Assembly: GCA_024195265.1 (NCBI GenBank) | Contig: JAJLRJ010000010.1 | Location: forward strand, 30,089,176 to 30,153,175 | Origin: Dendrophyllia cribrosa | Taxonomy: Eukaryota; Cnidaria; Anthozoa; Scleractinia; Dendrophylliidae | Direction: 5' to 3' | DNA: 64,000 nt | In this document: one piece after another, positions 51,691 through 62,633 of the stretch | Layout: the number at the start of each line of letters is the position of its first letter | How positions within the stretch are numbered: the first letter of the stretch is position 1 | Translations under genes and position numbers: made by a program | Notes under the pieces: model-generated | What the model saw: the letters and a program-made list of their open reading frames with translations, nothing else | What the model was told of the DNA's origin: nothing | Database searches by the model: none

Positions 51691-51798
51691 CAGATACAAC
51701 TCACTAGTGAGTTGTATCTGAAATGTAAATTAGATACAACCACTAGTGAGTTGTATCTGGAATGTAAATTAGATACAACCATTGGTGAGTTGTATCTG
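51691..51798. repeat. Three tandem palindromes of the AGATACAAC family
   Basis: The 30-bp CAGATACAAC-TCACTAGTGA-GTTGTATCTG at 51,691 is a perfect palindrome. Two more near-palindromic copies follow at about 40-bp spacing (51,732 and 51,771), joined by AATGTAAATT linkers. They lie 155 bp after the last visible MRE11 exon. Confidence 0.85.
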
Positions 51799-51799
51799 G

Positions 51800-54180
51800 A
51801 ATGTGAATTTCACAAATTGTTTACTACATTTGCGTCCGTGTTGTATCGGCACTATACATTCACTCGGCTGCACCTCATGATTGTATAGGCTGATACAACA
51901 CTCCCGCTCATGTAGTAAACATAACATAATCCGTGGCTCGAAAGTAGCATGGCACCAAAAATGACAACCATCAGAAGGATGGACAAGATAAACACTCAAT
52001 GGACCTTAAGAGAAGAGAGGGGCTTCAAACAGTCTAGGGGATTGTGATAAAGGTACATGTAACATGTAGCTTTACTTTTTAGCTTGTGAATATGCCAAGC
52101 GTTGAACGAGATATAGTATACGGGGATAGATATGCAAATTTTCATTCATTCCATCATCTGTAAACTTTTCTAATCCCTCAGTGTATTATGTGTTGAAAGA
52201 TGATTGCTGTTATTGAATAAGTATTATTTGTTTTAAATTCCCTAGTGTATTAACCTCATCCAGGTGTCTGGGAGACAGTCTTGTTTCACATAATGCATAT
52301 TTATGACACACTAAGATCAAATCTGTTTACTCTTGAATTCTTTGGCCTCAAACTCAGTATTAAAAAATTAAAACCAATGTATTGTATTCATGAGATGGCT
52401 CTTAAAGCCCTTTGATTAACAATAAATATTCAGTTTTAAATTAGGTTATCTACTAGTAGATTGCTTGGATAATTTTCATGATTGGTGAACAAAAATTCTA
52501 AGAAAAAAATCTATCTCTTTCATCCATTATCATCATGCCCTCTGTGAAAAGCCTCTGTTTGTTTGTCTGAAACTACCATGTGCTTTTGATCTGAAACTAG
52601 TTGGCAAAATGCGAATGCACAATCTGAAGCCAGATTCAGATACCATTCTGAACAATCCATGTCTGGACATAGATCATTCAGATGGTAATGTGAGATTGGT
52701 TTGTCCTTAAATGTGGCAGAGAATTTAATTTTTTCAACTGCAGAATCCAGATTTAGATGAACTAAAATTTCGAAAATTCATTAAAAATTCAAAAGGAAAA
52801 TACAAAAGAAATTAAATTTAATAAAGGTTTATAAATCCTGTTATAGAACAGCTGTACTGTATTGCTGATGCAGAATACTAATAGGAATGCTTACACTGTA
52901 CTTATTTGAACAAGCTCCGTGGGTACTTACCGGTATTTAATTTTGGGACCTTGAGGGCTGGCCTTTATCCAAGGGTGGATGGTAATTATTATTTTTTAAT
53001 CATTTTCGGCCAGTGAGGACATTTTTAGAGAATAACAAAACAACAGATAACAAGTTTTTATTGCTTCAACCAAACAAAACAAAGTACAAAAGTGAACATG
53101 AACAAAGCATATTAAACAGTACAAACAGTTCTTTGACAGTCTTAAAAAAACTAAATAGAAACTGTCATTCAGGTCTGCATTTCTCACTAGATTCCTATTT
53201 CTGTTTTTTTTTTTGTCACTAAAAGAACTTTGTGCTCACATGGATATGTCAGTTTCAACCATTTTCCGCAATTCCCATAGACTCAGTCAAGGAATTAAAT
53301 TTAAAGCCAATTTTGGAACATGCTCCTCTTACTTCATGCTGGGCTAGTACAATTTTTTTTTCAGGGATGGGGGGGGGGGGGTGCTTATTAATTTTTCGGA
53401 CTTTCAGGGTGGGCGCTTGTTCGAGGTGGGTGCTTATTCCAATAAGTACGGTAAACTTCGTCGCTATTGATCTTACCAAAAATGGGGATGGTGGTGCTTG
53501 TCTGTTAAATTAAAACCCAAGTTCCCTATGGGAGTGACACACAACCTTTTATACACCAGTCAGATGCTGTAATCACTGAACTACTAGAGACTTTTGGTAA
53601 ACAAAGGCATTTACTTAATAAATTTCATTTATAAAATGTTGCTTACATAATGCACACTTTGATTGGTTGTTGAACCATTTTGCATGAAGCTATGTAAATG
53701 TTGTAGTTAAAAATTTTCAATAGGTAATTTTTTTAACTGGCTCGTCACTCTGCGACGAGTCAGTTCTTAAAATACCCTCTTTTTTTTTTTTTTTTTTTTC
53801 CGGCCTGTCGGGTCACCTGCCCCGGGAATCGCTTTTGCTGCGGCCAACACCGTACCTAGTTTACTTCCGGTTTTCAGAAATGGCGTAATTAGTGATGTCA
53901 GCAACTATAATTCAAATATTTACTGTTCTAATTTCGACGGAATTGTTAAAAATTAAATCTCTGTGATTTTCGGATGTGATCTATTTCTGGTAAAGGGAAA
54001 GCGGGTTGAATTTTTCTAACCAAATCAATTGTCAAACAGTAGAGTTTAGATCGAATAAATTGTTAAATATAACACGTCCCGGCATGTCACAGAACTGCTG
54101 AGTAAACAATTCTCAAGCATTACTCCGTGCAGTCACGTTCAAATTCCACACATCTCGTATTCATGTCAATCGATAAAAAA
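51800..54180. other. Region after the last visible MRE11 exon, no exon seen
   Basis: I searched by eye for the expected K-H-x-G-L-L ... R-x-F-x-M-E-D continuation and did not find it. There are AT-rich noncoding sequence, a G11 run at 53,370 and MITE-like ends (GGGTGCTTATT near 53,390 and 53,430). Confidence 0.45.
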
Positions 54181-54196
54181 AAACAAGATAAAAAGT

Positions 54197-54560
54197 ACCC
54201 ACCCCTCCCTACCATCACCCCTCCCTACCCATCACCCCTCCCTACCCATCACCCCTCCCTACCCATCACCCCTCCCTACCCATCCCCCCTCTCTTCCCAT
54301 CACCCCTCCCTTCCCATCACCCCTCCCTACCCATCACCCCTCCCTTCCCATCACCCCTCCCTACCCATCACCCCTCCCTACCCATCACCCCTCCCTTCCC
54401 ATCACCCCTCCCTTCCCATCACCCCTCCCTACCATCACCCCTCCCTACCATCACCCCTCCCTACCATCACCCCTCCCTACCCATCACCCCTCCCTTCCCA
54501 TCACCCCTCCCTTCCCATTACCTCTCCCTACCCATCACCCCTCCCTACCATCACCTCCCT
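54197..54560 (+). repeat. 17-bp CCATCACCCCTCCCTAC minisatellite
   Basis: About 20 units of CCATCACCCCTCCCTAC with CTTCC and 16-bp variants. It lies between the last visible MRE11 exon and the Mab-21-like gene. The frame across it is a by-product of the repeat. Confidence 0.9.
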
Positions 54561-56732
54561 GATGCCATACTTAGTCTACTACAATCTATCTACATGTACC
54601 CTCTGAAATATCTACAGTCCATTCTCTATACCACTACACCACACAGGACAAGGTTGACAAGTGGCTCAAACTTCTTTGTATTATTGCTTATTATTGGTCC
54701 CAGACTCCCCTCGGCCAACATTTAATTTATGCAAAACTAAAACTAGTTATTGTAAGAATGACCATTTTTATTTATTGTGTTACTCTCTAACTGTAATTCC
54801 TTTTTTTGACTCTATTAACAATTTCCAACCCCTTAACACAAAGTTAACCCTAACACAAAGCTCACAGCACCTTAACCCTAAGCTAACCCTAACACTAAGG
54901 TAAATATAACCTTAGCAAAACTAACTGTAACCCTAACACAAAGCTAACCGTCGCAGATAACCTAGGTTTATGTCAAATAAAGAAACAGGTAAATTAGGTA
55001 AAAAAATAACCTAATTAAAAAATATTTCAAAAGAACTTTAAAATTAGAAAAAAGTTACCTAAGAAAAAAATTAACCTAGTGAAAAATTAAATTTACCTGA
55101 AAAAAAAAATACCTGCAACAAAAAATTAGGCATTGAAATGCACCTTGAACCTTAACTTTTAAGCAGTTTGTGAGTCTAGGCCAATGAGATCACTAGTTGT
55201 TACAATGAAAAAATTTGACATTCCATCGTGCATTGCCGTTCAGCGCTTTCCTTCTTATGCAGATCATTACTTAATACACAAACTTCAAATTCTCCAAGAA
55301 TTCCTCTCATGCTTGCATCAGGTTAGGTAAACATGTGCACCATTTTGTATTTCTTAAATACTACGAAAATCTCCAAAATGTGGCATGAACCTGAATTTTT
55401 GTATACTGCTGCCCCACCCACTTTTCTTGATTAATTCCAGACATTCTTGTATCCCATGTGAATAGTTCTTACTTGCAGCAGCCCTTGTTTGATGCTGCGG
55501 TTGAATTCTTGGAATTCATCTACTAAAGTGGGTGGGCAGTAGAACAAAGTGGGTGCTGGGTAGCGATACAAAAATTATTCAATGTGAATCCTGAGTATAC
55601 AGACACTGTAATGACCATGTTGTTGCCGCAATAAATAGTTGCCTTTAGGTATCTTGTGTGTAGTAAGAAATTAGCCTGGTCATGTTCTTAAATAGGTTTG
55701 TTGTTTTTGTTATCAATAAAAATTCTTGTTGCTTGTCAGACAAGTAATATTATTAACGGCCCCTTGCTTTTTTGTCATAAACAAGTATATAAAATTATTG
55801 TCTGTCTGTAGTATGTGCAAATGCATATTCAAAACAAACTAAAACCAATTAAAGCACATTTTCAGATATATCATAATTTAACCTGTCATTTAAACTGAAG
55901 ATGTTTACAAATAAGAATTTATTTCAAATGTTGGGCTGAACAGGTTCTAATATATTGGGGTTTTGGTGCCAAAATTTTAAATATAGGTTCCAAATACATA
56001 AGGGCAGAGAGCAAAACTTGCGAAAGGAGAAAATGAGTTTAAGTTGATCTTTAGACAACGAATTTAACTTGTATGAAAAACTGGGAAAAAATAGGCAACA
56101 AATTTGGATAAAAATTATGAAGAACAAGAAGCATTATAGGCGAGGAATTTAAAAGGATAGGACCAGAGGGCCTTTGCAAAGTCTTGGTCTTTGGAAGCAT
56201 TCGTTAAGATGGTTGATTGGGATCAATCAACCTTTTCTTTATCTTCATTATTCTACATAAAAAAAATACTCTCACTTTCATTAAACTGTCGGGAACGATG
56301 TAGTTGCTTTGAGAGCAGACCACCAACTAATCAATTCACCTCCCGTGTCTGCTGTCCTATCCATTCCAAATTTTACAGAGCGTTCAAGGAGACCTGGATG
56401 CGAGTTTACTTCCGGTACAGAGAACAGCGCCTCATTTCTTTCTCCTTCGATCTTTTATAGTCCAGCCACTAACTATGGTCCGGCTGCTTATCATTTCGCA
56501 AAGTGATTTGGCGAATTCACCGGGCAAGGAGACATTTTCAGGGAAGGTTTTACCCTAGGAAAGGTTGAGAATTGAAGAAAGATCCAGAGTTTTGTATTTG
56601 GATATTGAAAGAACACTAAGGAGAAATATTTGAAAGTAAAACGAAATTGTCGCTGCTTCGATTCTAATGAAGAGTTGGGTCTAAGCAAAAGAAATAGAAA
56701 CATTTACGTTGAAAAAGCGGGAAGATTCTACA
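54561..56732. other. Noncoding region upstream of the Mab-21-like gene
   Basis: Contains degenerate CTAACCCTAACACAAAG repeats (54,835-54,950), a LINE-tail fragment near 55,620, and the presumed promoter and 5' leader of the gene at 56,733. No core promoter element can be fixed. Confidence 0.4.
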
Positions 56733-59700
56733 ATGGAGAGTGATATTTCTGACAGATTCATTTCCGATCGGATTCTACGCAGACTTAAGGAGACTTTACA
56801 AGCGCAGAGCTCACTTCCCCAAAACGATCTTTCCATGCAACTGTCGTGTATGCAAGCTTCAACATCAACGCTCCTTGAAGTAAAGAACATCCTCGATGGT
56901 CTTGACAAAAAGTCACTCATAAACGTAGCTGACTATCTTGCTAGTTCTGATGGCCATTTTGTTCTCCAACGGTACTTAATGAGTTCTTATTACTTCTTGC
57001 AAATGAGTGGAATGGCAACCATTTCGGTAGAAGCGAAAGTAACTCGTCCTTCGGGCGTGGTCATATTTTGCCCTCTTTATGTTGCTGTAACCGAGGTTCT
57101 TACACATCTTCTTGTAAGTCAAACATTTGCAAGTAATCTAGCCTCAACTAAGATACTTCAGTTACTTCTACAAGATCTGAATGTGTTAGTTTTACCAAGT
57201 CCAAAGCCTGACCAGTTTAAAATGCTTCTTGCCAACATTCACTTTTTATGGGAAATGTCAAAAATCCCTGCAACATCATCACAGTTTCGGAACTTCAGTG
57301 ATACTGTGTTAATTCTCATAAACGTGTTTGTCAGTTATCAAGGGCCCTTTGAACAACTGACTACACTGGTGAAGTCACTGGCCATGTTCATCGCAGCTGC
57401 AGTGGCAGACGACGAAACAAGTGTTTACTTGCTTGCAGAAGAAAGCTGCTTAGACTTTATTGTTGACATCCTCACAAAGTCCGTAAGCACTGGAGAAAAG
57501 TACCTTAATTTTCAGGGTGTGTATGCCGTGGACATTGCTAAATGTATTGAGAATTTGAGTCAGTTTGAAGGTTTGCAAGAAGTACTCTTGGGGAAAGGTT
57601 TGGCCGAACTGCTTGTGTCCATGATTCAGATAGGTGATTCTTTTGACGACAGCGCAGCAGCCAGTGCTTTGAACACACTCATACAAACCTATGGGACAGT
57701 GGTTGTCCCAGTTTTGTTTCAAGGTTTGGCATCATATTGTGACTACAATTCATCGGATTCAACAAAGCACAAAGAAGATGTTATAAGTCAAAATGTTTTG
57801 TCAACTGACAAGCAAGAAATTCCTCCCATAAACAATGACCAGTTCAAGAAAGAGGAAAGATCAGAAGAAGACCAAGTCAGAAAGATGGCTAGCTTGGACA
57901 AGAACAATACAACACCAGACAACAATGAGGAATTGGAAATGAGCTTGAAAGTGCCACCGCAAAGTGCAAAAATTGAGGGAAACACTGTGGATAAAAACGA
58001 TCAAAGAAAACTACATGTAAATGTTGGGGAAAAGGAAAGCTTAGCAGAAAGTCAAGACAGAAGAAAGCACAGTCTAGACAAGAACAAAAATACCGTGGAT
58101 AATATGGAGGAATTCAGCTTGGAAGTGCCACAGCATTATGAGGACAACATCAAAGAGAATGATGTTGTTAAAACTGATGTTTCTGGCAGTGACATTGAAA
58201 CTGTGGTTGATGAGATTGTTGTAGCAGAAATTAACCAAGTCACAGATGAGACTACTTCCAGAAAAGGGGAACCTAAGGCATCAGCTGAACAGGTTAACAA
58301 AGAGAACAGTGTTGATAAAACTGATGTTTCTGGCAGTGACAGGGAAACTGTGGTTGACATGGAGATTGTCACAGCAGAAATCAACCCATTTACAGACGAG
58401 ACTATTTCTGGAAAAAGGGAATCTAAGGCATCACCTCAACAGGATATCAAAGAGAACACTGTTGATAAAACTGATGTTTCTGGCAGTGACATGGAAATTG
58501 TGGTTGTTACAGAGATTGTCACAGCAGGAATCAACCTAGTCCTTGACAATGACAAGACTTCTTCCAGGAAAGGGGAACCTAGGGCATCATCTCGGGAGAG
58601 CAGAGAATGTGACCTGAAAGATGACCAGAAGAAGAAGGAGATGGGAGCTGAAGGGCTTAGTTTGGATGGCGATGTCCAAGAAATTGTTGTAAAGAATACT
58701 AGCGATGCCCCATGCCATGATACGAATGGAAAACAAATTTGTGAACAAGACACAGAGGTTTTATGTGATGAGGAGATGCCACAACCAACAACAACCATGT
58801 CCATGAAGGATGTCAAGGAGACAGAGGAAAAGCCAAATGAGAAACTCTCATCGCAAGTTGCACTTGAAGCCACCAACCAAACCCACAATGCAGATCAAAC
58901 TTTGTATCAGCAAGAAGATATTTCCTCTTACCTCAGAGAACAGCTTGGGAGCATGGGAGGAGAAGGAATTAAGTACATTACAATTCCAACACAATTTCAG
59001 CCAGATCTAATCAAGCAACCAGAGCCTAAGAGTAAACAATCATGTCCCCAGAGGCCATTCCAATACCAACAAGCTGGAACTGACCCTGCATCAGGACAGG
59101 ATTTGCACGATATACACTTGAGTCTGATAGACCTTGGTGTTCACAACATGTATGATGAAAAATTGGTTGGCCTTCTAAACCAAATTTTGGAGGAGACGAA
59201 ACTGAGAGAAGATGGCATCTTTGACATACTCAACAATGTGCCTGGCGTCTACAGTTACAAAATGCTAAGAACAGGAAGCATGCAGAGACAACTAAGAGTT
59301 GTTCCTGCGCACAACCAAGAAGGGGTCAATGCACCTTTTATCCATGTACAGCCTGAAATAGATTATCATTTGGTACTTAAGAAGTTTGTTTTCCAAACTG
59401 TACCAGATCACGGCAGCAAAATGGATTTTCCAGGTTTTACTCTCATTGGGCCATGGTTTGAAAAAATTCCAGAAGTACTTGAAGAGTGGAGTTTCTGCTT
59501 TGTGCCTTGTAAATCTGCAGAAGGGAAGATGCAGTACTATTTTTCTGCTGACAAACTGAAAACAAACTTTTTGTACCCAATTCTGGTATCGTTTGTACAC
59601 ATGAACATGCTTTGCCAGTTTCTTATGGCAAAGGGGGAAAGTTTGGAGGAGAAGGATTTGAAGTGTCATGGGATCTCTGTTAGAAAAATTGAAGAGAATG

Positions 59701-60347
59701 GTCCAGCGGTTACAGTGTACTACTTCCACAAGTATCTCACTGTTGATTATGTGTTGTCTCTGCGTCACATCCGGTGGCCGTCATGTGCAGCAAAATGGCC
59801 AGATCGGCAAAGACATTGGCCTGATAGATACACTGTCAAAGATGTCGTAGATTATGGCTGCCATCTGGTACCCAAACAACCAGCATCTCTCTGTAAAGAA
59901 GACCCACTGTATGGCCTCTTCTTCCAGTATTCGTTTGCAAGAGCTGAGAACATCCTGCTAAACAAACTTAATGATGACAATCCAGTTCTTACCGATTGTC
60001 TTCGCATGTTGAAGTTTCTGTGTGAAATGCACTTTGACAGGCCACAGTTGTTGAAGTCTTATCACATGCAGACAATTGTTCTGCTTGCTGCGGAGAGACT
60101 TCCACCATCGCACTGGAAAGCTGACAATTTTGTAAAGCATCTGCTGGATTTGTTAGATGACTTGCTCCATTGTCTTGTGGCACGAAACTTACCCAATTAT
60201 TTCATTCCTCAGCAAAATCTTTTCCAGCAGTTTTCTCCTGATTTCATTTTGGATGTTGCAGAGAGGGTGTCCAAAGTCAGAAGAAACCCAATCAAATACT
60301 TGACCCCCAGTGGTGACCCTGCAAGGTTTGGGATCTATCTCATTTGA
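56733..60347 (+). CDS. Mab-21/cGAS-like nucleotidyltransferase with helical N-terminus, single exon
   Basis: 1,204 codons without an intron. ATG at 56,733 has A at -3 and G at +4. Residues about 20-330 are helical and Leu-rich, ARM/HEAT-like by eye. Residues about 335-780 are a Glu/Lys/Ser-rich linker with a triplicated segment. From about 790 the Mab-21 fold follows: G848-S849, E875-x-D877, then T-V-D1005-Y-V-L-S-L with R-W-P and C-H-L-V-P-K, F-x-F-x-R-A-E-x-x-L-L-x-x-L-N, L-K-S-Y-H-x-x-T, P-x-x-W, L-P-x-Y-F-I-P. These are the hallmarks of the Mab-21/cGAS family; catalytic cGAS-like receptors use GS plus E/D and a distal D. No HxxxCC-like zinc thumb is evident. Likely role: candidate innate sensor or nucleotidyltransferase; activity, ligand and the N-terminal fold are inferred. 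It sits on the MRE11 strand, 5.2 kb after its last visible exon. Confidence 0.9.
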   Translation: MESDISDRFISDRILRRLKETLQAQSSLPQNDLSMQLSCMQASTSTLLEVKNILDGLDKKSLINVADYLASSDGHFVLQRYLMSSYYFLQMSGMATISVEAKVTRPSGVVIFCPLYVAVTEVLTHLLVSQTFASNLASTKILQLLLQDLNVLVLPSPKPDQFKMLLANIHFLWEMSKIPATSSQFRNFSDTVLILINVFVSYQGPFEQLTTLVKSLAMFIAAAVADDETSVYLLAEESCLDFIVDILTKSVSTGEKYLNFQGVYAVDIAKCIENLSQFEGLQEVLLGKGLAELLVSMIQIGDSFDDSAAASALNTLIQTYGTVVVPVLFQGLASYCDYNSSDSTKHKEDVISQNVLSTDKQEIPPINNDQFKKEERSEEDQVRKMASLDKNNTTPDNNEELEMSLKVPPQSAKIEGNTVDKNDQRKLHVNVGEKESLAESQDRRKHSLDKNKNTVDNMEEFSLEVPQHYEDNIKENDVVKTDVSGSDIETVVDEIVVAEINQVTDETTSRKGEPKASAEQVNKENSVDKTDVSGSDRETVVDMEIVTAEINPFTDETISGKRESKASPQQDIKENTVDKTDVSGSDMEIVVVTEIVTAGINLVLDNDKTSSRKGEPRASSRESRECDLKDDQKKKEMGAEGLSLDGDVQEIVVKNTSDAPCHDTNGKQICEQDTEVLCDEEMPQPTTTMSMKDVKETEEKPNEKLSSQVALEATNQTHNADQTLYQQEDISSYLREQLGSMGGEGIKYITIPTQFQPDLIKQPEPKSKQSCPQRPFQYQQAGTDPASGQDLHDIHLSLIDLGVHNMYDEKLVGLLNQILEETKLREDGIFDILNNVPGVYSYKMLRTGSMQRQLRVVPAHNQEGVNAPFIHVQPEIDYHLVLKKFVFQTVPDHGSKMDFPGFTLIGPWFEKIPEVLEEWSFCFVPCKSAEGKMQYYFSADKLKTNFLYPILVSFVHMNMLCQFLMAKGESLEEKDLKCHGISVRKIEENGPAVTVYYFHKYLTVDYVLSLRHIRWPSCAAKWPDRQRHWPDRYTVKDVVDYGCHLVPKQPASLCKEDPLYGLFFQYSFARAENILLNKLNDDNPVLTDCLRMLKFLCEMHFDRPQLLKSYHMQTIVLLAAERLPPSHWKADNFVKHLLDLLDDLLHCLVARNLPNYFIPQQNLFQQFSPDFILDVAERVSKVRRNPIKYLTPSGDPARFGIYLI
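58147..58600 (+). repeat. Triplicated coding segment in the Mab-21-like linker
   Basis: CTGATGTTTCTGGCAGTGAC occurs at 58,174, 58,321 and 58,471, spacings 147 and 150 bp, that is 49 and 50 codons. Each unit reads K-T-D-V-S-G-S-D then E-I-V-x-A-x-I-N and a Lys/Ser/Glu tail. In-frame, still very similar in DNA, so fairly recent. Confidence 0.9.
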
Positions 60348-60930
60348 TTACATTGAACATGTGTACTAAGTCCATCTTAGAGACACATTAAAGAGTCAGA
60401 AAAGAACTGGAGAGAGGGAACTGTGTCTCATGTTTGTCTTTAAAGGAGCTCATCTTTGTAATGAACTGTTCAGCTGCATGGGCTGAATAATCTTTCCATT
60501 TCATTTAAAATATGCACGATCAGTGCTTTTGTTTATAATCTTGCATGCTCTGGATTTTTCATCCTACTGATGAAGGGCTATGCCCAAAACATTTGATGGG
60601 TAATCATTTTGACAAAAACTATTTTTTATTTTTAAATCATTGAGAATAATTGCCTTACATTGATGTTGTCCAGCTTAGTTTTTGCTCAAGAGAAAGTGTC
60701 ATAGTCAGCTTCAGAGATCATGGTTCTTGTCTTTGAGAAGTATCACCTTCTAGTGGTGTTCACCTTAGAGGGGTGTTTGTCCAAGAGAGGTGTCATGATC
60801 AGTTTTGGAAAGGTTTCTGCATTAGATAGGAGTCTGTCAAAAAGAGGTGTCCACCTTAGAGAGATGTTTGCCTAAGTAAAAACTTGATTTAGACCTGGTT
60901 TAAAAAGGTCTAGCATTGAGGACCCATGCT
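60348..60930 (+). other. 3' flank of the Mab-21-like gene
   Basis: An ATTAAA at about 60,388, 40 bp after the stop, could serve as a polyadenylation signal. GTTTGTCCAAGAGAGGTGTC-type repeats follow at 60,720-60,870. No gene seen. Confidence 0.35.
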
Positions 60931-60931
60931 C

Positions 60932-61078
60932 CAGGGGCAGATCCAGGAATTTCTGAAAGGGGGGGTTGTACACCTTGATAACTTTCCATGCCATGGGCAT
61001 GTACAGCGAGCGCGATCTTCTAGGGGGGTTTGCGGGGTCTGTGGTTGCAACCCCCTCAACCCCTACCCTGGATCCACC
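60932..61078. mobile_element. Foldback MITE with CAGGGGCAGATCCAGG ends
   Basis: CAGGGGCAGATCCAGG at the left and CCTGGATCCACCC at the right. G-rich then C-rich interior arms. The flanks share CATG-GCT loosely. It resembles the CAGGGGC-type MITEs at 35,106 and 50,103. Confidence 0.55.
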
Positions 61079-61429
61079 CATGTGCTCACTTGTGCTTCAG
61101 ACTGTTGTCGGTGTTGTCAAACTCTTGACTGTCAGACTAATATGATAAAAAAGTTTGTACATTATCTTTTTAACACTATCACTTTTAAGTGATAAAGCAT
61201 TAAATCTCATAAAAGAGGTTCAATGTATAATTTTGACAAAATTTCCATTTGATAAAAATGACAACACTACAGGATGTCATTGACAGGCTCAAAGTTAGAA
61301 TCTTATTTCAAGACTCGAGTTGACTCTAAGGGAAAACATTTATTTCAAATGAAGCTTTATTTGAAATTATGTGGCTGGTGCTTTTAAAGATAGGGTGCAT
61401 CTAATAAATGAATAAACAGGTCAGTTTCT

Positions 61430-61530
61430 AAAAGAACTGGTGCTGCGTCAGTGGGGGAGTGAAAAACGAAAAATGTTGTTTTATTAACTGAGTTGATAAG
61501 GTAAATTGGCCACCATAAAGATATTTAAAA
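61430..61530. repeat. Diverged relative of the 4,002 hairpin element
   Basis: GGTGCTGCGTCAGTGGGGGA, TTTTATTAACTGAGTTGATA and AGGTAAATTGGCCACC match 3,975-4,050. The right arm is missing. Confidence 0.55.
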
Positions 61531-61639
61531 AACTGATGTTTTCAGTGCTAGCCCTTTGTCAGAGTGAATAATTTGTTCTGATGAAGCACTAGCACTTGAA
61601 TCATATTCAGCTCTTGAATCTCTTTAAAGGGGCTACTGG

Positions 61640-62000
61640 TATGTCACCTATTTTTATTGTCAATTTAAAAAGCCAAAAAAGCATATTTGTTTCTGCAGAA
61701 ACCTACAAATAATGGTATAATTTTGTTAAGAAATACTCTACCAGTGCACAGAAACTAGTATTTGTTATTTTTGGCTGCGGATGACCAGGATGGAAATGGA
61801 TTGCAACTTGAAAAAAATTGGCCAATTTTTTCATGTTCATCCCAAGTGTCGTAGAAAATTTGCAGAAAAGTTTATTATGGTTTGTTCTTCCTTGAAGAAA
61901 TCACTTGATATGTTTTTCTTGGTGTTCTAAGAGCAGTATTGTATGTTTGAGCAAAAGCACTTTGTCAACTATTTGGTGTATTTTGTCCAAAACACAGCGA
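61640..62000. repeat. Inverted copy of the 27,264 repeat
   Basis: CCAGTGCACAGAAACTAGTA and TGGAAATGGATTGCAACTTG are the reverse complement of the stretch in 27,525-27,615. Confidence 0.55.
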
Positions 62001-62174
62001 AGTCTGAGTGACAATGCTCCTTGGCAATTTAATATTTCTTGTTTTTTTTTTTTAATGCATTTATATTGTTATTACCCTGGTATTAGTAGTGGTACTGTTA
62101 GGTATTTTTAATACAATGTAAGAGCTTCAGGCTCAAGAGACTGGGTATATATAACCACCCATAAATAAAATAAA

Positions 62175-62451
62175 GGGGTGAGTGGAATAAAGCCCTAAGT
62201 GTCTTCTGATCAACTGCTAGATTCTCCTTCCAGTTTGTATTGTATATACTCATGTAACAAAGGGAGAATTTGGCTATAGATCCGGAGTCACTTAGGGCCT
62301 TATTCCAAACATTATGTGGAATATCAGGCCCTAAGTGACTCCTGATCTGAAGCCAAATTCTCCCTTTGCTACATAAGCATATACAATACAAACTGGAAGG
62401 AGAATCTAGCAGTTGATCAGAAGTCACTTAGGGCTTTATTCCACTCACCCC
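62175..62451. repeat. Large hairpin with arms of about 128 bp
   Basis: GGGGTGAGTGGAATAAAGCC at the left is answered by GGCTTTATTCCACTCACCCC at the right. Pairing continues through CTAGATTCTCCTTCCAGTTT, the TTGTATTGTATAT stretch and CACTTAGGGCCT, with few mismatches, to a centre near 62,312. No coding capacity. Confidence 0.85.
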
Positions 62452-62633
62452 ATAAATTATTTAGTACTATATTTGTGTATGCATGCATGGGTATTTGATG
62501 CTTTTAGAGCAAAATGTTGATTGACGTAGTTTAATGAGGGTAACAATAAAAATTCATACTGTAAAAAAATGTATCAAAGATTTGTAGGAAGTTTTATTAT
62601 ATTCTGGTTTAATTTTATTATTTCCTTAATTAA

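Noticed and set aside
54127..54606. 159-codon Pro/Ser-rich frame
   Set aside because: Generated by the 17-bp minisatellite; no protein-like content outside it.
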